Below, one piece after another: positions 49,103 through 57,742 of a stretch of DNA of 64,000 bases. Position 1 is the stretch's first letter; every line of letters begins with the position of its first letter. Below the pieces are notes generated by a model. That model saw nothing but the letters and a program-made list of their open reading frames with translations. It did not search any database and was not told the DNA's origin. Both the position numbers and the translations under genes were made by a program. The stretch is from Candidatus Electrothrix rattekaaiensis (GTDB lineage: Bacteria; Desulfobacterota; Desulfobulbia; Desulfobulbales; Desulfobulbaceae): assembly GCA_032595675.1 (NCBI GenBank), contig JAVQMD010000001.1:1458640-1522639 (forward strand), read 5' to 3'.

Positions 49103-50176
49103 ATGACAACAATACAATGGCGACCGGTAACCAATTCCCTGACCGTACCCCTGTCCTACAGTGCCTGTTTCATCCCACGCAACTCCGCTGGCATTAAGGA
49201 TCTTGCCGCTGACATTGCCCGGCAGCACCCCAATTTCAACAAGAACGACATCCTGACTATCCTCCGCGCTGAGGACAAGGCCATTCAGACCCGACTGCTC
49301 AATGGCGAGCAGGTGACCAAAGAGGGTTTCTGTAGCTGGTCCCTGGCCTTTTCCGGTCGCCTGGACAGCCCAAACGACCCGCTGCCTCCCCTCAAGGAAT
49401 CCCTGCACGTCAGTGTCCGTGTCTCTCCTTCTTTTGTCAAGACCATCCGCCAAAATGCCCGTACTGAACGCCTGCCCATGCGCATGAAACTGCCCCAGAT
49501 CAATCGGGCTGAGGAGACCCTGTTAAAGCTGAACAACGTACTCAGTCCGTCAGGCGTGCTCCAGCTCAGCGGCACCAATCTCCAGTTCGACCCGGAAGGC
49601 GGCAGCGGCAGTTGTGTCATTGAGGGCACCCGGAGTGGCACGGTCACTCAGACCCACTTCCCTGTTATCTCCAACACCTCGATCATGCTCATGCCCCAAG
49701 TCCCGGAGCAGGACAACCCCTGGAACAACGAGTACCGCATATCTGTCAATACCCATTACAGCGAGCACGGCACCTTGCGCAGCGGCACCTACGGTCGGAT
49801 GCTCCGCGCCCCCCTGACCCTGAGCGGTTTCGGCAACCCTGATCAGCCGGAGGTCGGTATGCTTACGGGCAGCGCGGACAGCCCTTATGTCAGTGCTGTG
49901 GGCAGCACCGTGACAGCGGGCGAGATCCTCCGCATTCAGGCTCTTCATGATGTACAGCAGGACAAGATCCTCTTTAACCTGCTAGATATGGAGGAAAGCG
50001 GGAAAACAGGCGGGGTTGTGGTTGTTGGGGGCAACGGCGAATACACCTTGCCCGGCTTTACTGACTCTGCTGTCAGCAGCCTAGATATTCGGGTGAATGA
50101 CTATGACGCACTGAAGAAGATAATCCGCAACGACTATGGCGGCAGACTGGTGGATATCTTGCAGGTGACCTTGTAG
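49103..50176 (+). CDS. HU-like DNA-binding domain / DUF4469 protein
   Basis: The 357 residues have an N-terminal HU/IHF-like domain (about 10-125: GIKDLAADIARQHPNFNKND, AIQTRLLNGEQVTKEGFCSW, SVRVSPSFVKTIRQNARTER), a linker and a C-terminal Ig-like DUF4469 domain (VLQLSGTNLQFDPEGG ... YRISVNTHYSEHGTLRSGTY). Such proteins are known mainly from Bacteroidota and deltaproteobacteria and are presumed nucleoid- or surface-associated. A strong AAAGGAGG precedes ATG 49103. The 23-bp repeats lie just upstream and might be its binding sites; that link is inference. Confidence 0.85.
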   Translation: MTTIQWRPVTNSLTVPLSYSACFIPRNSAGIKDLAADIARQHPNFNKNDILTILRAEDKAIQTRLLNGEQVTKEGFCSWSLAFSGRLDSPNDPLPPLKESLHVSVRVSPSFVKTIRQNARTERLPMRMKLPQINRAEETLLKLNNVLSPSGVLQLSGTNLQFDPEGGSGSCVIEGTRSGTVTQTHFPVISNTSIMLMPQVPEQDNPWNNEYRISVNTHYSEHGTLRSGTYGRMLRAPLTLSGFGNPDQPEVGMLTGSADSPYVSAVGSTVTAGEILRIQALHDVQQDKILFNLLDMEESGKTGGVVVVGGNGEYTLPGFTDSAVSSLDIRVNDYDALKKIIRNDYGGRLVDILQVTL

Positions 50177-50190
50177 AAAATAGAAAATAT

Positions 50191-50214
50191 ACCTCGTCCC
50201 TTGTGGAACGAGGT
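50191..50214. terminator. Weak hairpin after DUF4469 gene
   Basis: ACCTCGT (50191-50197) and ACGAGGT (50208-50214) form a 7-bp stem with a 10-nt loop between convergent genes. No T run follows on the plus strand, so terminator function is uncertain. Confidence 0.4.
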
Positions 50215-50233
50215 GTTGCGAGCCCTCTTGGAA

Positions 50234-50527
50234 TCATTTATCAAGATCTGCCGGAGAACCATAACGCTTCTCCAGCCTTTCTTCCGGTCTATTGTAATAA
50301 TGCTGGTTTTCTGAATGACTCGCCCCATCTTCATTGAAGTAACGGGTGATCCGACCCGGCATTTCTGTCACTGGTTCCTTCATTGCCAGTTCATATCCGA
50401 TAGAAAACGCAAGAACAACAATCAGGGTGAGGACTGATTTCTTTTTTCTGTGCTCACTGGGCAGGAGGACAAGTCCGACCAGAACAGCAATCATGATCCA
50501 TAAATGATACTCTGCTAACAGCTCCAT
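50234..50527 (-). CDS. Small membrane protein, unknown
   Basis: The predicted 97 residues have two hydrophobic segments (LWIMIAVLVGLVLLPSEH and VLTLIVVLAFSIGYELA) and a polar C-terminal half with RITRYFNEDGASHSENQHYY. The start is MELLAEYHLWIMI with AAGGAG upstream. No family is recognised. It is convergent with the DUF4469 gene and divergent from argS. Confidence 0.55.
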   Translation of the reverse strand: MELLAEYHLWIMIAVLVGLVLLPSEHRKKKSVLTLIVVLAFSIGYELAMKEPVTEMPGRITRYFNEDGASHSENQHYYNRPEERLEKRYGSPADLDK

Positions 50528-50868
50528 ACTACGCTCCTTTTTGAACGTGCCTTCTCAAGATAACCTGTTTAAGAGGGAACCGGAGAAAAATACCCAACAT
50601 AAAAAAACGACAAACAAACACTACAACTTTTTCTGATTAAAGATAACGAAAATATTTCTGAAAGGCAATTGTAGTTTTGGGTCAGCACTAAAATGATTCC
50701 CTCATTTTCTCTTGCTCTTTTTCTCCTCATCTGTTTTTCTCTGGCCATTGCGCATACAGTTATCCATAATCCACAAAATAGAGTATTTTTCAGAATCGAA
50801 GCTCGGAAGAGCGTATTTCCTGCTCTCAATCTAACCGTTTCAGAACGGTATAAAATAATTCATTTAAC
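50528..50868. other. Intergenic stretch upstream of argS
   Basis: The 341-bp gap holds no convincing gene. One minus frame (50569-50829) is open but Cys/Arg/Ser-rich with no ribosome-binding site and is rejected. No T-box or other leader motif could be made out. It presumably carries the divergent promoters of argS and the small membrane gene. Confidence 0.4.
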
Positions 50869-52527
50869 ATGATACGATCCCAAGTAAAGACACTGGTTGA
50901 CCAATGTTTTCAGCAGGGCGTGGACCAGGGCCTTTGGTCCGAAGCCGCTGCAAATCTGTATAATGTGGAAGTGCCTCGCCATGAGGGCCAGGGGGATTTT
51001 TCCACCAATTTCGCTATGGTCCTAGCTGGCAAAGAAAAGCGCAACCCCCGCGAGATTGCCGGGCAGCTGGTGGACCTGCTCAATAAGGATGAGGGCTTGC
51101 TGGATAAGGTGGAGATCGCCGGGCCAGGCTTTGTGAACCTTTTCCTCAAACCTTCGGTTTGGAGCACCGTGCTTGCGCCCATCAGCGAGCAGGGCAGGGC
51201 GTTTGGCCTCTCCGATGTCGGTAAGGGGAAGAAAGTAATGGTGGAGTTTGTCAGTGCCAATCCCACTGGCCCCCTCAGTGTAGGTCACGGTCGCAACGCC
51301 ATCCTTGGTGATACCATTGCCCGTCTGCTCAAGGCCACCGGTCATGATGTCACCCGTGAATATTATTTCAATGATGCAGGCCGCCAGATGCGAGTTTTGG
51401 CCGATTCCCTCAAGGCTCGTTACTTAGAAAAGCTGGGCCTAGAGAATGAATTCCCGGAAGACGGCTACCAGGGCGATTATATATACGAGATCGCCCAAGG
51501 CATGATTGACGAAGCCGGTGACGGCTTCAAAGACGTGGAGGACCAGACCCTTTTTCGCAAACGGGCACAGGATGCCATCTTTGCCGATATTGATACCACG
51601 CTCAAGCGCATCGGTATCACCTTTGACTCATACTACAACGAGCACACCCTGTATGAAGAAGGCATGATTGAAGATGTGGTTGATCAACTCCGGGCCAAGG
51701 GGCTGGTGTACGAGCAGGACGAAGCAACTTGGTTCAAGACGAGTGAGTTTGGTCAGGAACAGGATCGGGTGATTATCAAGAATACCGGCGAGCCCACCTA
51801 TCGCCTACCGGATATCGCCTATCACCGGGAAAAATTTCGGCGCGGCTTTGACTGGATGATCAATGTGTTCGGGGCGGATCATATTGCCACGGTGCCTGAT
51901 GTGCTGGCCGGTATTGAGGCATTAGGCCTTGATAAATCCAAGGTACACGTCGTGTTGTATCAGTTTGTCACCCTGTTGCGAGACGGCAAACAGGTCAAGA
52001 TGTCCACCCGTAAGGCCACCTTTGTCACGGTGGATGAGCTGGTTGATGAGGTGGGCGTTGATGCACTCCGTTTCTTTTTCCTAATGCGCAAACCGGATTC
52101 CCAGTTGGAGTTTGATCTAGAACTGGCCACTGCCCAGAGTCAGGAAAACCCGGTGTACTATGTCCAGTACGCCCATGCCCGACTCTGTTCCATTGAACGG
52201 ATGGCAACGGAAAAAGGCATCAATTTGCCCGTACTGGCTGAAACCGACCTCTCCCCCTTGCAGGAGGAGGAAGAGTATCAGCTGCTCAAGACCTTGGCCT
52301 CCTACCCGGCCTTGGTTGCTGATGCGGCCACTGACTTGGCTCCGCATCGGATTATCTTCTTTCTTATGGAGTTAGCCGGGAATTTTCACTCTTTCTATAA
52401 TAAACATAAGGTGGTGACTGAAGATCAGCAGCTCACTGCTGCACGGCTCTGCCTTTGCCAGGGCATCAAAGCTGTGCTGGCTAATGGGCTGGATCTGGTT
52501 GGGTTAGTCGCACCTGAGAAGATGTAG
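50869..52527 (+). CDS. argS: Arginyl-tRNA synthetase
   Basis: The 552 residues are a class I synthetase of ArgRS length. The HIGH-type motif is SANPTGPLSVGHGRNAILGD (126-145), the KMSKS-like motif is KMSTRKA (377-383), and the C-terminal helical anticodon-binding domain ends AAGLCL-like (TAARLCLCQGIKAVL). It charges tRNA-Arg in the cytosol, needing the tRNA for amino-acid activation. The ATG start MIRSQVKTLVDQCF is the only good start. The N-terminal ADD1 domain is present. No frame disruption is visible. Confidence 0.97.
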   Translation: MIRSQVKTLVDQCFQQGVDQGLWSEAAANLYNVEVPRHEGQGDFSTNFAMVLAGKEKRNPREIAGQLVDLLNKDEGLLDKVEIAGPGFVNLFLKPSVWSTVLAPISEQGRAFGLSDVGKGKKVMVEFVSANPTGPLSVGHGRNAILGDTIARLLKATGHDVTREYYFNDAGRQMRVLADSLKARYLEKLGLENEFPEDGYQGDYIYEIAQGMIDEAGDGFKDVEDQTLFRKRAQDAIFADIDTTLKRIGITFDSYYNEHTLYEEGMIEDVVDQLRAKGLVYEQDEATWFKTSEFGQEQDRVIIKNTGEPTYRLPDIAYHREKFRRGFDWMINVFGADHIATVPDVLAGIEALGLDKSKVHVVLYQFVTLLRDGKQVKMSTRKATFVTVDELVDEVGVDALRFFFLMRKPDSQLEFDLELATAQSQENPVYYVQYAHARLCSIERMATEKGINLPVLAETDLSPLQEEEEYQLLKTLASYPALVADAATDLAPHRIIFFLMELAGNFHSFYNKHKVVTEDQQLTAARLCLCQGIKAVLANGLDLVGLVAPEKM

Positions 52528-52554
52528 CTTGGTCGACATGATGGGCAGGAGCTT

Positions 52555-53082
52555 TCATGCAGACTGGCGACAAGCCGGATTGCAATGCTTGCTTCTGCCC
52601 CGAGTGAGATGGTCAAGCTGGGCACAGCCCTGTGTTGTTAGCGTCAGCTCGACTATCTCGCGATGTTTGTCAATAAGACCTGCTGGCAAGGCGTCTGGGG
52701 GGAAAAACTTGGCCTCCAGGATTTCATGCGGATCTACCTGAAGCTCACCGCCTTTTAATATTGCTACCATACTGACCTCGACCCGCATTTTATAACCGCT
52801 GTCAAAACGGAGAAAACGGGTCACTTCGATATCAAAATTGGTTTCCTCCTTTACCTCTCGTACCAAAGTATCACTGAGTTCTTCTCGGCGGACTGCAAAA
52901 CCACTGGGAAGTCCCCATGACCCTTCTTCCCAATATCGATGCCGTAAAAGCAGGATCTTGCCCTGATCATTAAACACCACTCCAGATACACAGACATTCA
53001 TTTTGCAGTGCAAAAACCACAGGATATACCACTGTATTGTTCCATTAAGATTCCGCCATATTTTCGCCAGTAGGCTGCTCAT
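52555..53082 (-). CDS. NUDIX hydrolase
   Basis: The 175 residues contain a Nudix box, GFAVRREELSDTLVREVKEE-TNF (about 61-83), with Asn where the second conserved Gly usually stands. The preceding VVFNDQGKILLLRHRYWEEG is typical of NUDIX proteins of the RNA/nucleotide pyrophosphatase group. The substrate is not predictable. A start further downstream (MNVCVSGVVF) is possible, but ATG 53082 keeps a helix (LAKIWRNLNGTIQWYILWFL) found in relatives. It is convergent with argS, 27 bp apart. Confidence 0.9.
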   Translation of the reverse strand: MSSLLAKIWRNLNGTIQWYILWFLHCKMNVCVSGVVFNDQGKILLLRHRYWEEGSWGLPSGFAVRREELSDTLVREVKEETNFDIEVTRFLRFDSGYKMRVEVSMVAILKGGELQVDPHEILEAKFFPPDALPAGLIDKHREIVELTLTTQGCAQLDHLTRGRSKHCNPACRQSA

Positions 53083-53092
53083 TCATCACCTC

Positions 53093-53128
53093 AAAAAAAA
53101 ATGGCTCCCAAGACAAATCTTGGAAGCC
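53093..53128 (-). terminator. Terminator of rhodanese gene
   Basis: GGCTCCCAAGA (53103-53113) and TCTTGGAAGCC (53118-53128) form an 11-bp stem with one G-T pair and a CAAA loop. On the minus strand nine Ts follow (53093-53101). It lies 14 bp after the TAA at 53142, not after the internal TGA, supporting the longer reading frame. Confidence 0.93.
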
Positions 53129-53141
53129 GGATGGAATAACT

Positions 53142-53552
53142 TTATTTTTCTTCTACCGGATACGCCACCTTATCTTCCTGGCCGAACCATTCTTTCCAGC
53201 CACCCTTGAGGGCATATACTTCCTTGAAACCTTTCTCCTCAATCAATGTGCGTGCCAAACTGGCACTGCTGCCTTCATTATTTCAAGCGCAGTAAATAAC
53301 CAGTTTTTTATCCGTTGGAATGCTGCTCAACCACTCGTCAACAGCTTTTGCAGGGGTGCGTACAGCCCCTTTAATCTTAAATTCGCTGGATTTCCAATCT
53401 TTTTCGGACCGTGCATCCATAATGACGATCTCACCCGAATCCATCTGTGCCTTCAGTTCCTCTTTGCTCATACGCGGGGCCTCTACGGCAAAAGCAACTG
53501 CCAAGGAACCGACAAAGAGAAACAGTGTGACTAAGAACAAAATTTTTTTCAT
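53142..53552 (-). CDS. Periplasmic rhodanese-like protein, probable selenoprotein (Sec90)
   Basis: The frame from ATG 53552 (AAAGGAG upstream) has a Sec signal (ILFLVTLFLFVGSLAVAFA) and a rhodanese domain (MDARSEKDW, IKGAVRTPAKAVDEW, KKLVIYCA) and reaches TGA at 53283-53285. It then continues in frame for 46 codons with clear rhodanese sequence (NNEGSSASLARTLIEEKGFK, then EVYALKGGWKEWFG) to TAA 53142-53144. Related rhodaneses have CAC-PNE at this place, so TGA stands where the second Cys of YCAC is. A bSECIS-like hairpin follows. Translated through, the protein has 136 residues with Sec at 90, probably a periplasmic thiol/selenol sulfurtransferase. A nonsense mutation is the alternative. Confidence 0.8.
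53252..53266 (-). promoter_or_regulatory. bSECIS-like hairpin
   Basis: On the minus strand GTGCCA-GTT-TGGCAC forms a perfect 6-bp stem with a 3-nt GTT loop. The loop begins 22 nt after the TGA, inside the 16-37 nt window and with the G and U in the apical loop expected of bacterial selenocysteine insertion elements. Confidence 0.7.
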
Positions 53553-53795
53553 GCTTCTTTCTCCTTTCGTGAATATTTAGTGATACAAAAAACGGCAAGC
53601 TGTCATCCATGCCCCCTTGAACTTTATCTATAATAAACAAAATACAAGATCCCTTCAAAATAAAAAAAATTTCTCGGAAGGATTGCATGGCTTTTCATGA
53701 GACTTCATAAGTCTCGTTGTCAGCTCCGGCAAAAGATGTTATCCTTTTTATCTATGTAAACTTGCTAGTAATATGCGATTTAACCTTCCTGAATA

Positions 53796-54551
53796 ATGAA
53801 GAAAACACATAATGCAATAACTGGGAAAGGATCGTCCTTGTCCAAGTACCAGGATATCATGGTGGGCAACCGCTCCTTAGCGGCTTTTCTCTACTACGAA
53901 TGGTGTCAGTTATTAGGCCCTGTCCCAGGAGCACTGGGTATGGTCCTCCGGAAATTTTTTTGGCCTCTGATGTTCGGCAGTTGTGGCAAGGGATGTATGT
54001 TTGCTTCCGGTATCATCGTTCGCCAGCCCGGCAGAATACATCTTGGTGACACTGTGGTCATCAGCGAAGGGTGCATTCTTGATGGTCGGCATGGAACCGA
54101 GCCTGTCTCTATCCGTCTCGGCAATAATGTTATTCTCTCCAATGATGTTATGATCTCATGTAAAAACGGCACCGTCACTATTGGGGATAACTGTGGTTTA
54201 AATGCCCGGACTATTGTTCAATCCACCAATAATTGCCCGGTGGTTATCGGACCGGACTGTATTATCGGCCAGCAATGTTTTCTTGTCGGAGGAGGAAGTT
54301 ATCATATTGATCGTCTGGATATCCCGATTCGGGAGCAGGGAATACGAGCTGACGGCGGCGTGTGTCTTGAGGAAGATGTATGGCTTGGGGGCAACGTAAC
54401 CGTGCTCGGTGGGGTAACCATAGGCAAGGGGAGTGTGGCCGGAGCCGGTGCGCTCCTGACCCGTTCTGTTGCTGCCCAAACAATTTCCTTGGGTACACCT
54501 GCCCGGGTGGTTAAAAAGCGTACACCGCGTAAAACTATGGGCGAGGTATGA
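53796..54551 (+). CDS. Left-handed beta-helix acyltransferase
   Basis: The 251 residues are a hexapeptide-repeat transferase. Isoleucine-rich turns (RIHLGDTVVISEGCILDGRH, IRLGNNVILSNDVMISCKNG, VTIGDNCGLNARTIVQSTNN, VVIGPDCIIGQQCFLVGGGS) are followed by the C-terminal DVWLGGNVTVLGGVTIGKGS-VAGAGALLTRSV typical of O-acetyltransferases. It probably O-acetylates a sugar in glycan synthesis in the cytosol using acetyl-CoA. It is the first gene of the glycan locus and overlaps the next by 4 bp (ATGA). Confidence 0.9.
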   Translation: MKKTHNAITGKGSSLSKYQDIMVGNRSLAAFLYYEWCQLLGPVPGALGMVLRKFFWPLMFGSCGKGCMFASGIIVRQPGRIHLGDTVVISEGCILDGRHGTEPVSIRLGNNVILSNDVMISCKNGTVTIGDNCGLNARTIVQSTNNCPVVIGPDCIIGQQCFLVGGGSYHIDRLDIPIREQGIRADGGVCLEEDVWLGGNVTVLGGVTIGKGSVAGAGALLTRSVAAQTISLGTPARVVKKRTPRKTMGEV

Positions 54552-55546
54552 CCGGAAAAATGACTGGGAAAAGAAAACGGCAGCTTATTCTTGCCGTTAA
54601 AATATCATTCAGTTCCACGGTAATGTTTTTGCTCTACCGCAGCATTCCCTTAGAAGAGCTCAAGGAGGTAATGGTATCACTGAACTATTTCTATTTTCTG
54701 CCTATTTGCCTGCTGCTCTTTGTGAATACTGTGTTGAGTGCTTTGAAATGGCACCTCTTTCTGTCAGCTGACGGGGTTGATATCCCCCTGTCAACGCTGA
54801 CTATGACCTATCTGGTCGGTAGTTTTTACAACCTCTTTCTTCCCTCAAATATAGGCGGAGATTCGTACCGAATCTATGATATCGCGCAAAAAAGCAGAGA
54901 CAGCGTACGTTCAGCTGCGTCCGTGTTTGCAGATCGTTTTTCCGGTTTTCTTGCTCTTGTTTCACTCAGTTTGGTTTCTTCGATCCTCGTGGCCCGCGAA
55001 TTTCATAATCTGTTTTTTTTCCTCGCGCCTTTGCTGATTTTCCTGGTTATGCTTGCCGTGTTGGTCGCTTTAGTCAAGGAAAAGCCTGTTCGGACCCTGC
55101 TCAAACTGACCCGCTTAAACCGTTTTCCCTTTCTGGTCGGTCTCACGGAAAAGTTTTTTCTCTCCTTCCAATGTTACGGGGCTAATCGCAAATTGTTGAC
55201 CCAAGTTATGCTGATTTCCTTTGTTTTTCAATTATCGGTTATTATGATCGTGCAGCTGCTTGCTCTTTCTCTCCATGCCTCTGTTTCTTTTTTTTATTTT
55301 AGTGCCTTTGTGCCGCTGATTACACTGATGGAAGCCCTGCCTATTTCCGTGTTCGGTTTAGGCTTACGGGATATGGGGTATGTGTTTTTCTTTGGATGGG
55401 TTGGTATGACCGATGTGCAGACGAGGTCTCTCGCTCTCCTTTTTCTGGGAATGTCAGTCGGGTATTCCTTGATAGGAGGTATTGTGTATCTGCTGCGCCT
55501 TCTGACTTCGGAACCGAACAGCCCAGCAGACTCTCCGGTACCCTGA
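54548..55546 (+). CDS. LPG_synthase_TM-family flippase-like membrane protein
   Basis: The 332 residues have about eight membrane segments and the family motif SFYNLFLPSNIGGDSYRIYD (UPF0104/AglD-MprF-like membrane domain). The family moves or modifies lipid-linked molecules. No soluble transferase domain is attached. Its position between an acyltransferase and glycosyltransferases suggests lipid-linked glycan handling. It is translationally coupled to the gene upstream. Confidence 0.88.
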   Translation: MTGKMTGKRKRQLILAVKISFSSTVMFLLYRSIPLEELKEVMVSLNYFYFLPICLLLFVNTVLSALKWHLFLSADGVDIPLSTLTMTYLVGSFYNLFLPSNIGGDSYRIYDIAQKSRDSVRSAASVFADRFSGFLALVSLSLVSSILVAREFHNLFFFLAPLLIFLVMLAVLVALVKEKPVRTLLKLTRLNRFPFLVGLTEKFFLSFQCYGANRKLLTQVMLISFVFQLSVIMIVQLLALSLHASVSFFYFSAFVPLITLMEALPISVFGLGLRDMGYVFFFGWVGMTDVQTRSLALLFLGMSVGYSLIGGIVYLLRLLTSEPNSPADSPVP

Positions 55547-55621
55547 TAACTCATGTATAATATCATGCATAATGAATACTCATAGGGGCGTGAGTATTTC
55601 TTTCGGTTTCTCGGATTACCT

Positions 55622-57712
55622 ATGGTGAATAATCGTTTTTTTCTAAAAATATTGTTATCCCTCGGTATTTCTCTGCTTCTTGTCGCCTTGTTGATCAACG
55701 GCATTGCCGGTTCAGCAGAGCTTGCAATCAGAGCGAAACTTTTTTCCGTGCTCACGAGGACTTCAAGGAATGCGCTCTTGCTCTACATGCTGGCAAGTAT
55801 CCTGCAAACCTTTTTTCGAGCAGTCCGTTACAGGGTGCTCTTGAAAAGTTCGGTCAAAAACAATGAAGAGCTGCCCAGTTTGTTACACCTCTTTATGGTC
55901 ACTATGAGCAGGAATATGTTTACGGACATGCTTCCGGCCCGATTAGGAGAACTGAGTTATATTGCCATGCTAAACCTGGGGTTCAAGGTCAGAGCTGATG
56001 CCTGCTTGAGCTCGCTTGCACTCTCCTTTGTATTCGATCTGATCGCCTTGGCTCTCTTGCTCCTGGGCATGATCGGTTACCAATTGTTCGTTTCTGGAGT
56101 TGCGTTATGGCTTGTCGCGACCTTAATTGTTTTGTTGGTTATCTGCGGCCTGCTTTTACTTGCTCTTTTTCCAATACTCCAACGGGTAAGCAAGCATCTG
56201 TCCAATTTTTTTTCCATTAGCGGCAAAAGGGGTGGAAGAAGAGAAAAGCTTGTCAAGCTTCTCCGTGATACCTCCATCTCGTTACAGAATGCAGCTCAAC
56301 AAGGCATTATAGGTCGGGTATTGGTTCTTTCGTTGGGGGTACGCATTGCCAAATATCTCGGATTGTACCTCCTGTTCTGCGGGGTGGTTTCGGGCTCTTT
56401 TTCAGACATAACTCAAGATGTTATTCATGTTGTCACTGCCCTGATTAGTGCTGAAGCCAGTGCTGGCCTACCTATACCAACCTTCATGAGTTTTGGCACC
56501 TATGAGGCAGGCGGCACCTTGGCTCTCGTTGCCCTAGGAGCCAGCAAGGCGAGTTCTGTTGTGGTGATGCTTGCTTTACATATCTGGAGCCAATGTATTG
56601 ACTATGCCTTTGGTATCGGGGCTACAATCCTTTTCACCTTATCGGTCATTAATCGGGAAGATATCTTTAAAAAAGCGAGAAACGATAAAATAAGACAATG
56701 GAAAATACTTTTTTGTGCGCTCGTTATGCTTTTTTTCGGGCTCTTTTTTTTGGGAGTTCAGCTCTGGAAGACACATAAGACCGGCTGGGTTCATCCACCA
56801 AGTCCTGGTAAGGGCATCTCGGTACCGAGTAATGCTGAGCAAAGAACAAATCCTGTTTTTGATAACCTGCACGGCTTTGTCATCTGGAGCAGTAACAGAT
56901 TCGGTAATCATGATTTGGTCATGCTAACCCTGCCGGAATTAAAGCTGACCCGCTTGACAACAGACCCGCACACAGAGTACTTTCCACGGATTTCACCGGA
57001 TGGCGACAAAGTCCTTTTTTGCCGTTCTCAGGAACCTTGGGTATCTCAAAGAAATAAATTTGCTTGGGACACCTGGATCTTGGATCTGGCAACCGGTACG
57101 ACCCGGTTAGTAGCCAAAAATGCAAATACGCCTACATGGTCTACTGAGGGTGAAAAGGTGTATTTTGTCCGCCAAGCAAACCAGTTTGTGGAATATACCC
57201 TTGCCAATCAAAAAGAAATTGTGGTATTTGAAACAGGGGAGAATCATTCGCTGAATGATTCGATTCAACTTGAGACCCCTGCCTGGAGTAAAACCAAGCA
57301 AGCCTTGGCTGTGACGCTCCGGGGTGGAGCAAGGGGAACCTTTATTATCAATAAAGACAAATCGATCCAACAGATAGGCAGAGGGTGTCAATTAAACTGG
57401 CCCCCTGATTCTTCGTTTCTCTATCTGGTTGATCATCAAAAGACAGGCGGCAACGCTTTTTTTATGGTTGATCAGGAAACTCTGGAGAAAAAACTTTGGT
57501 TCGATGCTCCGGGTGCATTCAGTCATGAGTATTTCCCGAAAATTTCAAATACAGGCGACATGCTGGTTTTCGGTGCGAGCACCGGAGGTCATGAGCATGA
57601 TAGAGCAGATTATGAAATTTTTCTCTGGCCCATCGGAACACCTATGGGTAATACCGCCCGCCTGAGTTTTCATACCGGTAATGATAACTGGCCGGATATT
57701 TATTTGTATTAA
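55622..57712 (+). CDS. LPG_synthase_TM membrane domain fused to TolB-like beta-propeller
   Basis: The 696 residues have an N-terminal LPG_synthase_TM-type domain (about 1-330; MFTDMLPARLGELSYIAMLN is the PxRxGE motif), a further helix (LFCALVMLFFGLFFLGVQLW), and a C-terminal beta-propeller with TolB/PD40-type repeats (RFGNHDLVMLTLPELKLTRL, TDPHTEYFPRISPDGDKVLF, WPDIYLY). The propeller would lie in the periplasm. This is an unusual fusion of a flippase-like domain with a propeller. ATG 55622 follows the preceding gene by 75 bp. Confidence 0.85.
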   Translation: MVNNRFFLKILLSLGISLLLVALLINGIAGSAELAIRAKLFSVLTRTSRNALLLYMLASILQTFFRAVRYRVLLKSSVKNNEELPSLLHLFMVTMSRNMFTDMLPARLGELSYIAMLNLGFKVRADACLSSLALSFVFDLIALALLLLGMIGYQLFVSGVALWLVATLIVLLVICGLLLLALFPILQRVSKHLSNFFSISGKRGGRREKLVKLLRDTSISLQNAAQQGIIGRVLVLSLGVRIAKYLGLYLLFCGVVSGSFSDITQDVIHVVTALISAEASAGLPIPTFMSFGTYEAGGTLALVALGASKASSVVVMLALHIWSQCIDYAFGIGATILFTLSVINREDIFKKARNDKIRQWKILFCALVMLFFGLFFLGVQLWKTHKTGWVHPPSPGKGISVPSNAEQRTNPVFDNLHGFVIWSSNRFGNHDLVMLTLPELKLTRLTTDPHTEYFPRISPDGDKVLFCRSQEPWVSQRNKFAWDTWILDLATGTTRLVAKNANTPTWSTEGEKVYFVRQANQFVEYTLANQKEIVVFETGENHSLNDSIQLETPAWSKTKQALAVTLRGGARGTFIINKDKSIQQIGRGCQLNWPPDSSFLYLVDHQKTGGNAFFMVDQETLEKKLWFDAPGAFSHEYFPKISNTGDMLVFGASTGGHEHDRADYEIFLWPIGTPMGNTARLSFHTGNDNWPDIYLY

Positions 57713-57742
57713 TTAACCCTCCTTGAGCTAAGGAAATAAAAC

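Noticed and set aside
50569-50829. Open minus-strand frame of 86 codons upstream of argS
   Set aside because: No ribosome-binding site, Cys/Arg/Ser-rich random-looking product, and it fills a promoter region.
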